Numbered from the stretch's first letter, positions 26,232 through 35,105 are shown. The stretch: DNA of 64,000 nucleotides from Salmonella enterica subsp. enterica serovar Typhimurium str. LT2 (GCF_000006945.2 NC_003197.2:930001-994000), one strand, 5' to 3'. Program-made: numbers and translations. The notes: generated by a model from the letters alone, not told the origin.

Positions 26232-27719
26232 ATGAAAGCGATTATTCTGCTGTTTGACAGTCTGAATAAAAACTATTTGCCGCCCTATGGTGATTTGCTA
26301 ACGAAAGCGCCTAACTTTCAACGCCTGGCGGCACATGCCGCCACCTTTGACAATAGTTATGTCGGCAGTATGCCCTGTATGCCAGCCCGTCGGGAACTGC
26401 ACACCGGGCGCTATAATTTCCTGCATCGTGAGTGGGGCCCGCTGGAACCCTTTGATGATTCCATGCCGGAATTATTGAAAAAAGCGGGGATCTACACCCA
26501 TCTTATCAGCGATCATCTGCATTACTGGGAAGACGGCGGCGGTAACTACCATAACCGCTATAGCTCCTGGGACGTAGTACGCGGTCAGGAGGGCGATCAC
26601 TGGAAGGCGAGCGTTGGCGAGCCGCCCATTCCGGAAGTACTGCGCGTTCCACAAAAACAAACCGGAGGCGGCGTTTCCGGGCTATGGCGTCATGACTGGG
26701 CGAACCGCGAATACATCCAGCAGGAAGCCGATTTTCCCCAGACGAAAGTTTTTGACGCCGGGTGCGATTTTATCCATAAAAATCATGCCGAAGATAACTG
26801 GTTATTGCAGGTTGAGACGTTCGATCCGCATGAGCCGTTTTATACCACCGAGGAATATTTATCGCTCTATGACGATGAGTGGCAAGGCCCGCATTATGAC
26901 TGGCCGCGCGGCAAAGTCAGTGAAAGCGAGGAGGCGATAGCGCATATTCGCTGTCGTTATCGGGCCCTGGTTTCCATGTGCGACCGCAATCTGGGACGTA
27001 TCCTTGATCTGATGGATGAACACGATCTCTGGCGCGATACGATGCTGATTGTCGGTACCGATCACGGCTTCTTGCTGGGGGAGCACGGTTGGTGGGCTAA
27101 AAATCAAATGCCCTATTATAACGAGGTGGCGAATAACCCGCTGTTTATCTGGGACCCGCGCAGCGCGGTATGCGGAGCGCGACGGCAGTCGCTGGTGCAG
27201 ATGATTGACTGGGCGCCAACGCTACTGGATTATTTTCAGCAACCTATTCCCGCAGATATGCAGGGCCAACCGCTGGCGAAAATCATTGCCAGTGATGAAC
27301 CCGTCAGGGAAGGCGCGCTGTTTGGCGTGTTTAGCGGACATGTTAATGTTACCGACGGACGCTATGTTTATATGCGGGCCGCGCAGCCGGGGCGTGAGCA
27401 TGACATTGCGAACTACACGTTAATGCCGATCAAGATGAATGCGCGTTATGACGTGGATGAACTGGGAAAATTATCTCTGGCGCCTCCGTTTAACTTTACT
27501 AAAGGGCTTCAGGTATTACGTATTCCGGCCAGGGAAAAATATAAAGGTGTGAATAGCTTTGGTCATCTCTTGTTTGATCTCAGAGACGATCCGCAGCAGC
27601 AACATCCTATTCATGATGAGGCCATCGAAGCAAGGATGATCAACTTACTTATCCGTTTGATGAAAGAAAATGATGCTCCGGCGGAGCAGTATCGCCGTCT
27701 GGGTCTGGATGTTGTCTAA
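26232..27719 (+). CDS. Sulfatase family hydrolase (cysteine-type)
   Basis: The 495-residue protein is a type I sulfatase. The modification motif CxPxR is C49-M-P-A-R53, so C49 is expected to be converted to formylglycine. Conserved metal/active-site segments are FDSLN at the N-terminus, DPHEPF at about residue 200 and TDHGFLLGEHGWWAKN. There is no signal peptide, so the enzyme should be cytosolic, consistent with acting on a substrate imported by the adjacent PTS. No sulfatase-maturating radical SAM enzyme is encoded in the window, so C49 maturation depends on a distant gene. The physiological substrate is unknown; a phosphodiesterase-like activity cannot be excluded. Confidence 0.88.
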   Translation: MKAIILLFDSLNKNYLPPYGDLLTKAPNFQRLAAHAATFDNSYVGSMPCMPARRELHTGRYNFLHREWGPLEPFDDSMPELLKKAGIYTHLISDHLHYWEDGGGNYHNRYSSWDVVRGQEGDHWKASVGEPPIPEVLRVPQKQTGGGVSGLWRHDWANREYIQQEADFPQTKVFDAGCDFIHKNHAEDNWLLQVETFDPHEPFYTTEEYLSLYDDEWQGPHYDWPRGKVSESEEAIAHIRCRYRALVSMCDRNLGRILDLMDEHDLWRDTMLIVGTDHGFLLGEHGWWAKNQMPYYNEVANNPLFIWDPRSAVCGARRQSLVQMIDWAPTLLDYFQQPIPADMQGQPLAKIIASDEPVREGALFGVFSGHVNVTDGRYVYMRAAQPGREHDIANYTLMPIKMNARYDVDELGKLSLAPPFNFTKGLQVLRIPAREKYKGVNSFGHLLFDLRDDPQQQHPIHDEAIEARMINLLIRLMKENDAPAEQYRRLGLDVV

Positions 27720-27738
27720 AAACGTAACAATGTTGTAA

Positions 27739-27765
27739 GCCGGGTGCGCGTTAGCGTCACCCGGC
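27739..27765. repeat. REP-like hairpin after the sulfatase gene
   Basis: GCCGGGTG (27739-27746) and CACCCGGC (27758-27765) form a perfect 8-bp stem around CGCGTTAGCGT, the REP consensus style. It sits between the convergent sulfatase and artJ genes. The rest of the 27720-27937 spacer shows no gene. Confidence 0.7.
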
Positions 27766-27937
27766 AAGTATTAGTCCGAATCGCCTGTTGATGCAGGCGT
27801 TTGAGACTGATGACAAACTGTAGAATGCTCAATGGCGCTGCGCTTATCAGGCCAGGATAGTTTCCGATGGCGGCCCGTGGGCTGAATAAGGTATTTATAC
27901 TGCCATTTCGCAACACGGTGGGCTAATCACATACGTC

Positions 27938-28669
27938 TTACTGCGGGAACCACTGATCGCTGATTTTCTGATAAGTGCCGTCCGCTTTAATGGCGGCCAG
28001 CGCATTATTCAGTTTTTCCAGCAACGCCTTATTGTCCGGGCGCACCGCGATGCCAAGTCCGGTACCGAAGTATTGCGGATCGGTCACTTTCTCTGTTGCC
28101 GGACCCAGTTGCGGATTCGTTTTCAGCCACTCATTGACCACTGCGGTATCGCCAAAGACACCGTCAATACGGCCATTTTTCAGGTCGATAATCGCATTCT
28201 GGTAGCTGTCGTAGGCCACGGTTTTGACCTCCGGATGTTTATCCTGGAGATATTTTTGATGCGTGGTGCCATTTTCCATACCGATACGCTTACCTTTTAG
28301 ATCGGTAAAGGTTTTATAGGTGTCTTTTTTGGCAATCACCAGCGCGGAGTTCGCATAATAGGGATTGCTAAAGGCGACCTGCTTACTGCGCTCCGGGGTA
28401 ATGTCCATTCCGGAAATGACGGCATCATATTTTCTGAATTTCAGCGCCGGGATAAGACTATCGAAAGCATGATTGGTAAAAGTACATTCTGCCTGCATTT
28501 GCTTGCATAATGCGGTTGCCAGATCGATATCGAAGCCCACAATTTTATTACTCGCATCCAGGGATTCAAACGGGGGATAGGTGGCGGAAACCCCGAAATT
28601 GATTTTTTCAGCGGCGATGCTGCCAGTGGCGAAAGAGGCGAGTAATGCAGCCAGAACTAACTTTTTCAT
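27938..28669 (-). CDS. artJ: Arginine-binding periplasmic protein ArtJ
   Basis: ArtJ is the high-affinity L-arginine receptor of the Art ABC transporter. The 243-residue precursor has a signal peptide (KKLVLAALLASFATGSIAA) and a family 3 solute-binding domain starting INFGVSATYPPFESLD. It has its own transcription unit downstream of artM, separated by a strong terminator, and candidate ARG boxes lie upstream. It is about 70% like ArtI encoded nearby, an ancient duplication shared with E. coli. Confidence 0.95.
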   Translation of the reverse strand: MKKLVLAALLASFATGSIAAEKINFGVSATYPPFESLDASNKIVGFDIDLATALCKQMQAECTFTNHAFDSLIPALKFRKYDAVISGMDITPERSKQVAFSNPYYANSALVIAKKDTYKTFTDLKGKRIGMENGTTHQKYLQDKHPEVKTVAYDSYQNAIIDLKNGRIDGVFGDTAVVNEWLKTNPQLGPATEKVTDPQYFGTGLGIAVRPDNKALLEKLNNALAAIKADGTYQKISDQWFPQ

Positions 28670-28733
28670 GATGTCACTCCCGTAATCTTATGATTATGCG
28701 CCGTGTCTGCGGCATAGATTTACAATGCCATCA

Positions 28734-28751
28734 ATTGAATTTGTATGCAAT
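28734..28751. promoter_or_regulatory. Candidate ARG box of artJ (ArgR site)
   Basis: TGAAT-TTGT-ATGCA (core 28736-28749) is a good match to the ArgR half-site pattern TGAAT-N4-ATTCA. It lies about 70 bases upstream of artJ. A second, weaker AT-rich half-site follows to the right, as expected of paired ARG boxes. In E. coli artJ is the most strongly ArgR-repressed art gene. Confidence 0.55.
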
Positions 28752-28779
28752 AAAAATGATTAAATATTTTAAAATGGAT

Positions 28780-28813
28780 AAAAAAAGACGGACAGGTTAA
28801 CCACTTGTCCGTC
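28780..28813 (-). terminator. Rho-independent terminator of artPIQM
   Basis: On the minus strand GACGGACA (28813-28806) pairs with TGTCCGTC (28794-28787) around an 11-base loop and is followed by a run of seven U (28786-28780). It ends the artPIQM transcript just before the artJ promoter region. Confidence 0.85.
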
Positions 28814-28905
28814 GGATTTATTCAATATTATGCATCGTAGGTTTGATAAGCGCAGCGCCATCTGACCATTGTCGAACGGCGGCGAGAATGCCTTATCCTG
28901 CCTGG

Positions 28906-29574
28906 TTAATTGCGCCGCTCAAACGCCAGAGCTTTACGCTCAATCAAACGCATCATCAGCGTCAATAGACCGTTGACGACCAGGTAAATTACGCCTGCCG
29001 CGCCAAATACCACCACATCGTAGGTACGACCATAGAGCAACTGACTGTACCCCATGACTTCCATCAAGGTGATGGTATAGGCCAGCGAGGTACTTTTGAA
29101 GACCAGTACCACCTCATTAGAATAGGAGGAGAGGGCGCGTTTAAACGCATAGGGCAACAAAATCGCCAGCGTATCTTTCTTACTCATCCCCAGCGCGCTA
29201 CAGGACTGCCACTGACCTTCCGGAATCGCGCGAATCGCGCCATAAAATAGCTGCGTGGTGTAAGCGGCGCTGTTTAGCGACAACGCGATCAGTGCGCACA
29301 GCCACGGTTCAGACAGTAGATGCCAGAGTAGTGGATACTCTTGCAGCGTCGGGAATTGACCGGGTCCGTAGTAGATCAGGAAAATTTGCACCAACAACGG
29401 CGTACCGGTAAACAGCGTGATATAGCCGCGCACCAGCCACACCACGAACGGTGTTTTTAGCGTCAGGATGATGGTAAAAACTAACGCCAGCACCAAAGCG
29501 ACGGCAATAGAAGCCACGGTCAGCGTCAGGCTGGTGTGTAGCCCTTTTAGCAGTTCAGGTAAATACTCAAGCAT
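28906..29574 (-). CDS. artM: Arginine ABC transporter permease ArtM
   Basis: This 222-residue inner-membrane permease of the polar amino acid family has the EAA loop region AIRAIPEGQWQSCSALGMSK. Its ATG overlaps the artQ stop by one base (TAATG), so the two permeases are co-translated and should form a heterodimer. It is the last gene of artPIQM. Confidence 0.94.
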   Translation of the reverse strand: MLEYLPELLKGLHTSLTLTVASIAVALVLALVFTIILTLKTPFVVWLVRGYITLFTGTPLLVQIFLIYYGPGQFPTLQEYPLLWHLLSEPWLCALIALSLNSAAYTTQLFYGAIRAIPEGQWQSCSALGMSKKDTLAILLPYAFKRALSSYSNEVVLVFKSTSLAYTITLMEVMGYSQLLYGRTYDVVVFGAAGVIYLVVNGLLTLMMRLIERKALAFERRN

Positions 29575-30290
29575 TAGTCCGGCCTCCGCTCAAAACGTGT
29601 CGCGCGCAGGTCTATGCGTTTGAGAATGTACTGACTGATCAGCGTAATGACCAGGTAAATAGCCGCCGCAATAATGTACCAGTTAAACGGTTCCTGGGTG
29701 CGTGTGGCAATACTTTTGGTCTGCAACATCAGATCGTTAACGCTGATAAGGCTGACCAGAGCCGTATCTTTTAGCAACACCAGCCACTGATTACCCAGCC
29801 CTGGCAGGGCGTGACGCCACATCTGCGGCATCACCAGACGGAAAAAAATCGCCGTCTTTGATAATCCCAGTGCCTGACCCGACTCCCACTGACCAGACGG
29901 AACGGCTTTCAGCGCGCCACGTAGCGTCTGCGACGCATAGGCCGCATACAGCAGGGACAACGCAATCACGCCGCACAGGAACGGACTGACGTCAAAGTTC
30001 TCAATCTCCATTTGCACCGGGATCTGCGTAAAGCCGAGATGGAGGGTAAACCCGTCAGACAGCGTAAGCAGGAGTTGCGAGGAGCCGAAATAGATAAACA
30101 GCACCACCAGAATTTCCGGCAGGCCGCGCAAAATAGTGACCAGCGCGGAGCCTATCCAGGCAATCGGGCGCCATTTTACGGACTCCCAGACGGCAAAGAA
30201 CATGGCTAACGCGAGGCCAATGATCAGCGCACAGACGGCAAGGCCGACGGTCATCCCGGCGGCGCTTGCTAAAGGAAAAAATTCGTTCAT
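29574..30290 (-). CDS. artQ: Arginine ABC transporter permease ArtQ
   Basis: This 238-residue inner-membrane permease begins MNEFFPLASAAGMTVG and has the EAA loop ALKAVPSGQWESGQALGLSK, parallel to that of ArtM. A TTG codon immediately upstream is not needed. It lies 6 bases downstream of artI on the minus strand. Confidence 0.94.
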   Translation of the reverse strand: MNEFFPLASAAGMTVGLAVCALIIGLALAMFFAVWESVKWRPIAWIGSALVTILRGLPEILVVLFIYFGSSQLLLTLSDGFTLHLGFTQIPVQMEIENFDVSPFLCGVIALSLLYAAYASQTLRGALKAVPSGQWESGQALGLSKTAIFFRLVMPQMWRHALPGLGNQWLVLLKDTALVSLISVNDLMLQTKSIATRTQEPFNWYIIAAAIYLVITLISQYILKRIDLRATRFERRPD

Positions 30291-30296
30291 CAAAGA

Positions 30297-31028
30297 TTAC
30301 TTCTGGAACCATTTGTTATAGATGGTCTCGTAAGTCCCATCTTTCTTCACTTTTTCCAGCGCAGTATTGAATTTCTGCTGCAGCTCGGTGTTGCCCTGGC
30401 GTACCGCGATACCCAGGCCGGTGCCGAAATAATCTTTATCGGTGACTTTATCGCCGACCGGCGCCAGCTTAGGATTGGCTTTCAGCCATTCGGTCACGAC
30501 CGCCGTGTCGCCGAAAACAGCGTCGATACGGCCATTTTGTAGATCCAGCTTCGCGTTCTGATAGCTGTCATACGGTACGGTGGTGATTTCCGGATGCTTA
30601 TCCATGATGAATTTCTGGTGCGTCGTACCGTTCTGTACGCCGACTTTCTTGCCTTTCAGTTGATCAACGCTGGTGTATTTGCCCTGCTGACCCACGAACA
30701 GCGCGGAGTTGTCGTAATATGGCGTGGTAAACAGCACCTGCTTTTCACGTTCCGGCGTGATATCCATTCCCGCCATTACAGCGTCGAAGCGGCGGAATTT
30801 CAGGCTGGGGATCAGGCTGTCGAACGCCTGATTGGTAAAGGTACAGGAGGCGTCGATCTCTTTACATAGCGCGTTGGCCAGGTCGACGTCAAAGCCGACA
30901 ATCTTGTTATTAGCATCCATCGATTCGAACGGCGGATAGGACGCTTCGGTCGCAAAACGAATGGTCTGGGCTGCTGTAGCGGAAAGGCTAAAGCCTGCAA
31001 TTAGCGCGGCAATCAGAACTTTTTTCAT
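30297..31028 (-). CDS. artI: Arginine/basic amino-acid-binding periplasmic protein ArtI
   Basis: The 243-residue precursor has a signal peptide ending near residue 19 (SLSATAA) and a family 3 solute-binding domain beginning IRFATEASYPPFESMD. The start at 31028 (MKKVLIAALIAG) matches E. coli. A longer frame beginning at 31097 runs into artP and is not used. It is a paralog of ArtJ in the same locus. Confidence 0.94.
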   Translation of the reverse strand: MKKVLIAALIAGFSLSATAAQTIRFATEASYPPFESMDANNKIVGFDVDLANALCKEIDASCTFTNQAFDSLIPSLKFRRFDAVMAGMDITPEREKQVLFTTPYYDNSALFVGQQGKYTSVDQLKGKKVGVQNGTTHQKFIMDKHPEITTVPYDSYQNAKLDLQNGRIDAVFGDTAVVTEWLKANPKLAPVGDKVTDKDYFGTGLGIAVRQGNTELQQKFNTALEKVKKDGTYETIYNKWFQK

Positions 31029-31045
31029 TGTCATTGTCCCGAATC

Positions 31046-31774
31046 TTAGTGAGAGAGATAGTTTTTGAACGCTTCGGTCTGAGGGTGGGCAAAGCAACCC
31101 GCATCACCGTGCTCGACGATGTGACCATTTTCCATATAAATCACACGACTGGCGGTCTTACGCGCCACTTCGACTTCATGCGTAACGATCACCTGAGTAA
31201 TGTTCGTTTCCGCCAGCTCATGAATAATGCTGACGATTTGAGCGGTAATTTCCGGGTCCAGCGCGGCGGTCGGTTCATCAAACAGCAGCACCTGCGGCTC
31301 CATCATCAGCGCGCGGGCAATCGCGACGCGCTGCTGCTGACCGCCGGAAAGATGCAACGGATAACGATCGCTATAGGGCTTCAGACGTAAACGCTCCAGC
31401 AGCTTTTCTGCGCGCGCCAGCGCCTGATCTTTTGTCAGACCCAGTACGCGGCAGGGCGCTTCAATCAGATTCTGCACAACGGTGAGATGCGGCCAAAGAT
31501 TATATTGCTGAAAGACCATTCCGACATTTTGACGTAGCTCACGAATCGCCTTATCGGACGGCGTTTTCGTAAAGTCAAAATGGTTCCCGGCGATAGTCAG
31601 AGTGCCGGAGCGCGGCATCTCAAGCAGATTGAGTACACGCAGCAGCGAACTTTTACCCGCCCCGCTTGGGCCAAGCAACACCAGCGTTTCGCCTTCGGGG
31701 CAATCCAGCGTGATATCGAACAGCGCCTGATGCGCGCCGTAAAAGCAATTAATGCCGTTTAATTGAATACTCAT
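31046..31774 (-). CDS. artP: Arginine ABC transporter ATP-binding protein ArtP
   Basis: The 242-residue ATPase drives the Art importer. Motifs are Walker A GPSGAGKS at 35-42, signature HLSGGQQQRVAIARAL, Walker B LLFDEPTAALDPE and H-loop VTHEVEVARK. The start at 31774 (MSIQLNGINCFYG) equals the E. coli start. It is the first gene of artPIQM, and a candidate ArgR site lies 55-80 bases upstream. Confidence 0.94.
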   Translation of the reverse strand: MSIQLNGINCFYGAHQALFDITLDCPEGETLVLLGPSGAGKSSLLRVLNLLEMPRSGTLTIAGNHFDFTKTPSDKAIRELRQNVGMVFQQYNLWPHLTVVQNLIEAPCRVLGLTKDQALARAEKLLERLRLKPYSDRYPLHLSGGQQQRVAIARALMMEPQVLLFDEPTAALDPEITAQIVSIIHELAETNITQVIVTHEVEVARKTASRVIYMENGHIVEHGDAGCFAHPQTEAFKNYLSH

Positions 31775-31829
31775 TGACACTCGTATACAGGCAGTCTGAT
31801 AGCTATTGAAGCCGCAGATAGTACCTTTC

Positions 31830-31856
31830 GCAGAATAGTTATGCAATATTTATGCG
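31830..31856. promoter_or_regulatory. Candidate ARG box region of artPIQM
   Basis: On the minus strand GCATA-AAT-ATTGC and TTGCATAACTATTCTGC overlap in this stretch, resembling one or two imperfect ArgR half-site pairs upstream of artP. The match is weaker than at artJ, which fits the weaker arginine control of artPIQM in E. coli. Confidence 0.4.
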
Positions 31857-32003
31857 TTAAAAGTTAAATATATCCCACATTCTTCCCTAAACATAGCACA
31901 AAATAGCAGGAGGAATAGTAGGTAAGAAGAATTGTCGGCATCCCGGGCAGAATGCCAGACAATTTACGGGGTTATGGGTGCAAAAGCGGGGGAATACTGT
32001 CTG

Positions 32004-32519
32004 TTAACGGTTTTCTATCGACTGGCGCAGCGTACCGGCAGGGGCATGGACATCTCCGCCCAGATAGCGAACGTCGTCAATCACCCAGCATGAGCCTTCG
32101 TGAATCATAAGCACTTCATCCTGCCAGCTTTGATCGCCCTGTTTTAACGCTACCCGCAGAGGAATGTTGCGCGCATCTCGGTTCGGAATGGTTGATGCGC
32201 TGGCGACGTTGGCGCTATCCGGCAGCGTAGCGCGGCTGGAGAACAGATCGCCGCTCATCAACTGGCGGTGCTCCGTATCGCGGCTGGCGTCGGTTAACAA
32301 TTTCGCCAGGTTATCACTCAAGTAGGGGCGAAGCGCGGCGATATCATTGCTGTGGTGTTGAATACGGTAGTCGTAAAATTGTTGAGCCACGCTGTCCGGG
32401 CCGCCTTCCACACACGCGCCGATACGCGGGCCATTATCTTTGTAGGCGGGAGTGACGGTCGTACAGGCGCTAAGCAGAAGCGCGCACGGGATGAGCAAAG
32501 AGAGTTTAGAATAGCGCAT
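32004..32519 (-). CDS. ybjP: Lipoprotein YbjP
   Basis: The 171-residue precursor has a type II signal peptide with lipobox LLSAC, so C19 is the lipidated N-terminus. The mature part is a DUF3828-like domain. It is predicted to reside at the outer or inner membrane facing the periplasm; in E. coli it has been reported as a partner of envelope remodelling, but its role is not settled. It is the last backbone gene before the prophage. Confidence 0.9.
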   Translation of the reverse strand: MRYSKLSLLIPCALLLSACTTVTPAYKDNGPRIGACVEGGPDSVAQQFYDYRIQHHSNDIAALRPYLSDNLAKLLTDASRDTEHRQLMSGDLFSSRATLPDSANVASASTIPNRDARNIPLRVALKQGDQSWQDEVLMIHEGSCWVIDDVRYLGGDVHAPAGTLRQSIENR

Positions 32520-32614
32520 GATGATTTCCTTATAGGCGATCGAGCAAAAACCGATCTACGATAATCAATTATATCCTTTCAGTGATTGCATAACCACTTA
32601 ACATCTTGTTTTAT

Positions 32615-33913
32615 CTAAATAAAATTAAGCATGTTATCTTTTTGGGGCACTCCTGGGGCAGTAGATGCCAGTTGTTGATTCAGTATATCTACTTGTGACT
32701 GGTTATTATCAGCCATCCATGCTCCATATACTGTATAGACCATCTGAGCGTTTGAGTGCCCCATTTGTGAAGCAATAAAGTTCGGGTTCGCGCCAGCGGC
32801 AAGCGCCCAGCATGCATAGGTATGTCGGGACTGGTATGCTTTCCTGTGTCGCAGCCCGGCGCGTCTCAATGCAGATTCCCATATCCTGTTCAGGGAAGGT
32901 GCAGCATAATGTGCTTTGGATTTACCTGAGCGATCGGTAATTTGCGGATTGAAGACAAAGGTGCAGGAATGAGTTTTTGTACGACCGTATTCGCGCAGCT
33001 TTACTTCAATTTTGTGCTGTTTGCTCAGCTTCGTGAAAGAGGCCTGACTTTTTAAAGCATCAATTGCTGGCTGCACAAGATGTATCACCCTGTCGGTTCC
33101 TGCCTGGGTTTTCGGCAGGGTGAACTCTTTCGCCTGGGTATAGTTTCTCCTGACAATCAAAGTCCCCGCTTTGAGATCGATATCTTCCCATGCCAGCGCG
33201 CATAATTCCCCATGCCGCATACCAGTATAAACAGCCAGTGACCAAAGGTTTTTAATTTGCTGGTGATGGCAGGCGTCAATAAGACGTGCAAATTCTTCAC
33301 GTGAAAGTGGATCTGGTTCAGCTTTGGCACGCTTCAACATAGTTATTCCATTGAATGGGTTTTGTGGAATGTAACCGTTACGGGCAGCAAACTGAAATAA
33401 TCCAGAAACAACCCCCAGATAGGAGTTTACAGTTGCCACACTTCTTCCTTTTGGCGCTAACTCGCGGCCTGGCCTGGTAATATGATGGCCGGTCATTAAC
33501 TCCTTTCTGAAAAAGAGTAAATCTTCCTGGGTTACAGAAGAAGCGAGAACCCGGCCTCCTAATAAAGAAACGCTGATTTTTATGATCGACTCATAACGAA
33601 GCATGGTGTTTTTGGATATCTCCATCTCTTTAAGCTTTAGCCACTTATCCGCCAGTTCCGCCACTGTGATTTCCTTATTCACAATCCCGAATAGTTTCAG
33701 GTTCGGTGAGTCAGGGAATTGCGCCGCATAGTCGAAAGTACCTACCTTGATTGCAAAGCAGACCGAAGCCCTGAGTTCTCCGGCCACCTTGCGATTTTTG
33801 GGGGTATCAGGCACCCCCAGATTTTCACGAACACGCCTCCCCTTGTAGTGGAAGCAGATACGGAGTTTGTCTCCGTGTTTTTCAACGCCGGTTGGATAGG
33901 CTGGTTTAGCCAT
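32615..33913 (-). CDS. int: Phage integrase (tyrosine recombinase)
   Basis: The 432-residue protein integrates and, with Xis, excises the phage. The start at 33913 follows AGGAGGAATT and gives MAKPAYPTGVEKHG. The N-terminal arm-binding region is followed by a core-binding SAM-like domain (about 80-180). The catalytic domain shows R233 (TGMRHGE), K268, R363 (QSRHTYA), H386 (MGHSN) and the probable nucleophile Y396 (VYTVYGAW). The usual His of the HxxR box is Tyr here, as in several Salmonella phage integrases. The stop lies at the phage end, next to attL. Confidence 0.93.
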   Translation of the reverse strand: MAKPAYPTGVEKHGDKLRICFHYKGRRVRENLGVPDTPKNRKVAGELRASVCFAIKVGTFDYAAQFPDSPNLKLFGIVNKEITVAELADKWLKLKEMEISKNTMLRYESIIKISVSLLGGRVLASSVTQEDLLFFRKELMTGHHITRPGRELAPKGRSVATVNSYLGVVSGLFQFAARNGYIPQNPFNGITMLKRAKAEPDPLSREEFARLIDACHHQQIKNLWSLAVYTGMRHGELCALAWEDIDLKAGTLIVRRNYTQAKEFTLPKTQAGTDRVIHLVQPAIDALKSQASFTKLSKQHKIEVKLREYGRTKTHSCTFVFNPQITDRSGKSKAHYAAPSLNRIWESALRRAGLRHRKAYQSRHTYACWALAAGANPNFIASQMGHSNAQMVYTVYGAWMADNNQSQVDILNQQLASTAPGVPQKDNMLNFI

Positions 33914-33967
33914 AATTCCTCCTGCGTCCAAGAGCGTCATCAGATTACCCTCTCTTCAGAAAATAAG

Positions 33968-34210
33968 TCAAAGATCGACATCCGGATCGGGCATATTTCT
34001 AATCCACCTGTTTATCGTTGGCAGGTGGTACAGGCATTCACCGTTTGCCTTTGGCTTACCATCAAGCGTCATGTGCTTATACTCACGTCCGACGAACCAC
34101 GCCTTTTTACGTGCGCGTAATATGGTTCCTGGCTTAAGTCCTGTTGACGCCATTAACACCTCATCCGTCACCCAATCATTGGGGGCTATTTGATAGATAA
34201 TTGTTTGCAT
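33968..34210 (-). CDS. xis: Excisionase (Xis-like)
   Basis: The 80-residue basic protein starts MQTIIYQIAPNDWVTDEVLM after GAGGCGGGT and resembles the excisionase family of lambdoid phages and element e14 (MasTGLKPGT helix-turn-helix, then REYKHMTLDG). It lies next to int on the same strand, as Xis does. It should bend DNA at attR and promote excision. Longer upstream frames have no ribosome-binding site at their starts. Confidence 0.85.
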   Translation of the reverse strand: MQTIIYQIAPNDWVTDEVLMASTGLKPGTILRARKKAWFVGREYKHMTLDGKPKANGECLYHLPTINRWIRNMPDPDVDL

Positions 34211-34217
34211 ACCCGCC

Positions 34218-34364
34218 TCATACCACATCAAGGCCACGGCAGTGGCACCACGTTTCGAACATCCGCTTAACCACTTCCCGGCAGTAGAATCCGTAGTCGT
34301 CACGTGTCAGGTCATAGCGGTTTCCGTACCGCTGGCGAACCCATATCTCAAATTCTTTGTTCAT
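34218..34364 (-). CDS. Small phage protein of unknown function (48 aa)
   Basis: A 48-codon gene begins MNKEFEIWVRQRYGNRYDLT, preceded by GGGAGGTGGAG. Its ATG overlaps the stop of the upstream gene by four bases (ATGA), and it ends just before xis. The product is charged and aromatic-rich (YGFYCREVVKRMFETW). I do not recognise a domain. The overlap and ribosome-binding site make it a real gene of the early left operon. Confidence 0.75.
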   Translation of the reverse strand: MNKEFEIWVRQRYGNRYDLTRDDYGFYCREVVKRMFETWCHCRGLDVV

Positions 34365-34576
34365 CTCCACCTCCCATAGCCTGAACCGATCCCGTTACGC
34401 CCTGGTATATGCCCGACGTGATAGTTATTGCAGAACGGACAGCGGTAAACGCCCATCTGTCCCTGATGCCCGTAACGCTTACGAATAATCCGGAGTTCAA
34501 TCTGTGCACCGTCAGCAGTTTTATGTCTTTTTTTACATCCGCACTGTTTGCGTCTGAGACGGCGTTTGCTGGTCAT
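34361..34576 (-). CDS. Small zinc-ribbon-like phage protein (71 aa)
   Basis: The start at 34576 (MTSKRRLRRKQCGCKKRH) follows GGAGGTGA. The protein is very basic and has two cysteine pairs, CGC near the N-terminus and CPFC with a nearby His, suggesting a zinc-bound nucleic-acid-binding fold. Both ends overlap neighbours (TAATG with the upstream gene, ATGA with the downstream gene). The specific function is unknown. Confidence 0.8.
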   Translation of the reverse strand: MTSKRRLRRKQCGCKKRHKTADGAQIELRIIRKRYGHQGQMGVYRCPFCNNYHVGHIPGRNGIGSGYGRWR

Positions 34577-34884
34577 TACTTCACCTCCACGCCGATCCCG
34601 GCGATAACACAACTCCGCTCGATCGCTTCTTTCACCTGGCGTTTATAGGTTTCAGGATGGAAAGTTTCGTTCTTTCCTGTACTGCTCCAGAACGCCTTTG
34701 AGCTGGTGTCTGGCAGGGTTATGGTCAACGGTTTACCTGAGGTGACAACGTTGCAATTTTGAAGCATGGCGGCGTTGTAACCATCGGCGAAAATATCAGC
34801 CTCTTCATCGTTCAGTTCAGCGCCCAGCCTGAAGGCAATATCTTTCGCTATTGATGCTGTAATTTGTTGTTTGAGCACGTTCAT
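34576..34884 (-). CDS. Phage protein of unknown function (102 aa)
   Basis: The 102-residue protein begins MNVLKQQITASIAKDIAFRL and is preceded by GGAGGCGAC. It overlaps both neighbours (ATGA upstream, TAATG downstream). No recognisable domain or motif is visible. The mixed alpha/beta composition and lack of a signal peptide point to a cytosolic protein. It belongs to the early left operon. Confidence 0.75.
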   Translation of the reverse strand: MNVLKQQITASIAKDIAFRLGAELNDEEADIFADGYNAAMLQNCNVVTSGKPLTITLPDTSSKAFWSSTGKNETFHPETYKRQVKEAIERSCVIAGIGVEVK

Positions 34885-35105
34885 CGTGTCGCCTCCCGCG
34901 ATACTGTTTTGTGCGCACGCAGCATGTCGCGGGATTTACCGGACAAAACCGTCTTCATGAAGAACATTCCACTACGGTTTGCAACTATTCCTGGTGTGCA
35001 GAGCAGGGCAGCATCAACCACGCGGTTATGTTTCCGGAACTCAAACACAGTGCTGGTGATGATGATGTTCGCCACGGCACCGTAGTCCTGATATTCGATT
35101 TTCAT
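34881..35105 (-). CDS. DUF5405-like small phage protein (74 aa)
   Basis: The 74-residue protein (MKIEYQDYGAVANIIITSTV) resembles the small DUF5405 proteins common in the early regions of Salmonella and E. coli phages. That assignment comes from memory and is tentative. It overlaps both neighbours by four bases. Function is unknown. Confidence 0.7.
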   Translation of the reverse strand: MKIEYQDYGAVANIIITSTVFEFRKHNRVVDAALLCTPGIVANRSGMFFMKTVLSGKSRDMLRAHKTVSREATR

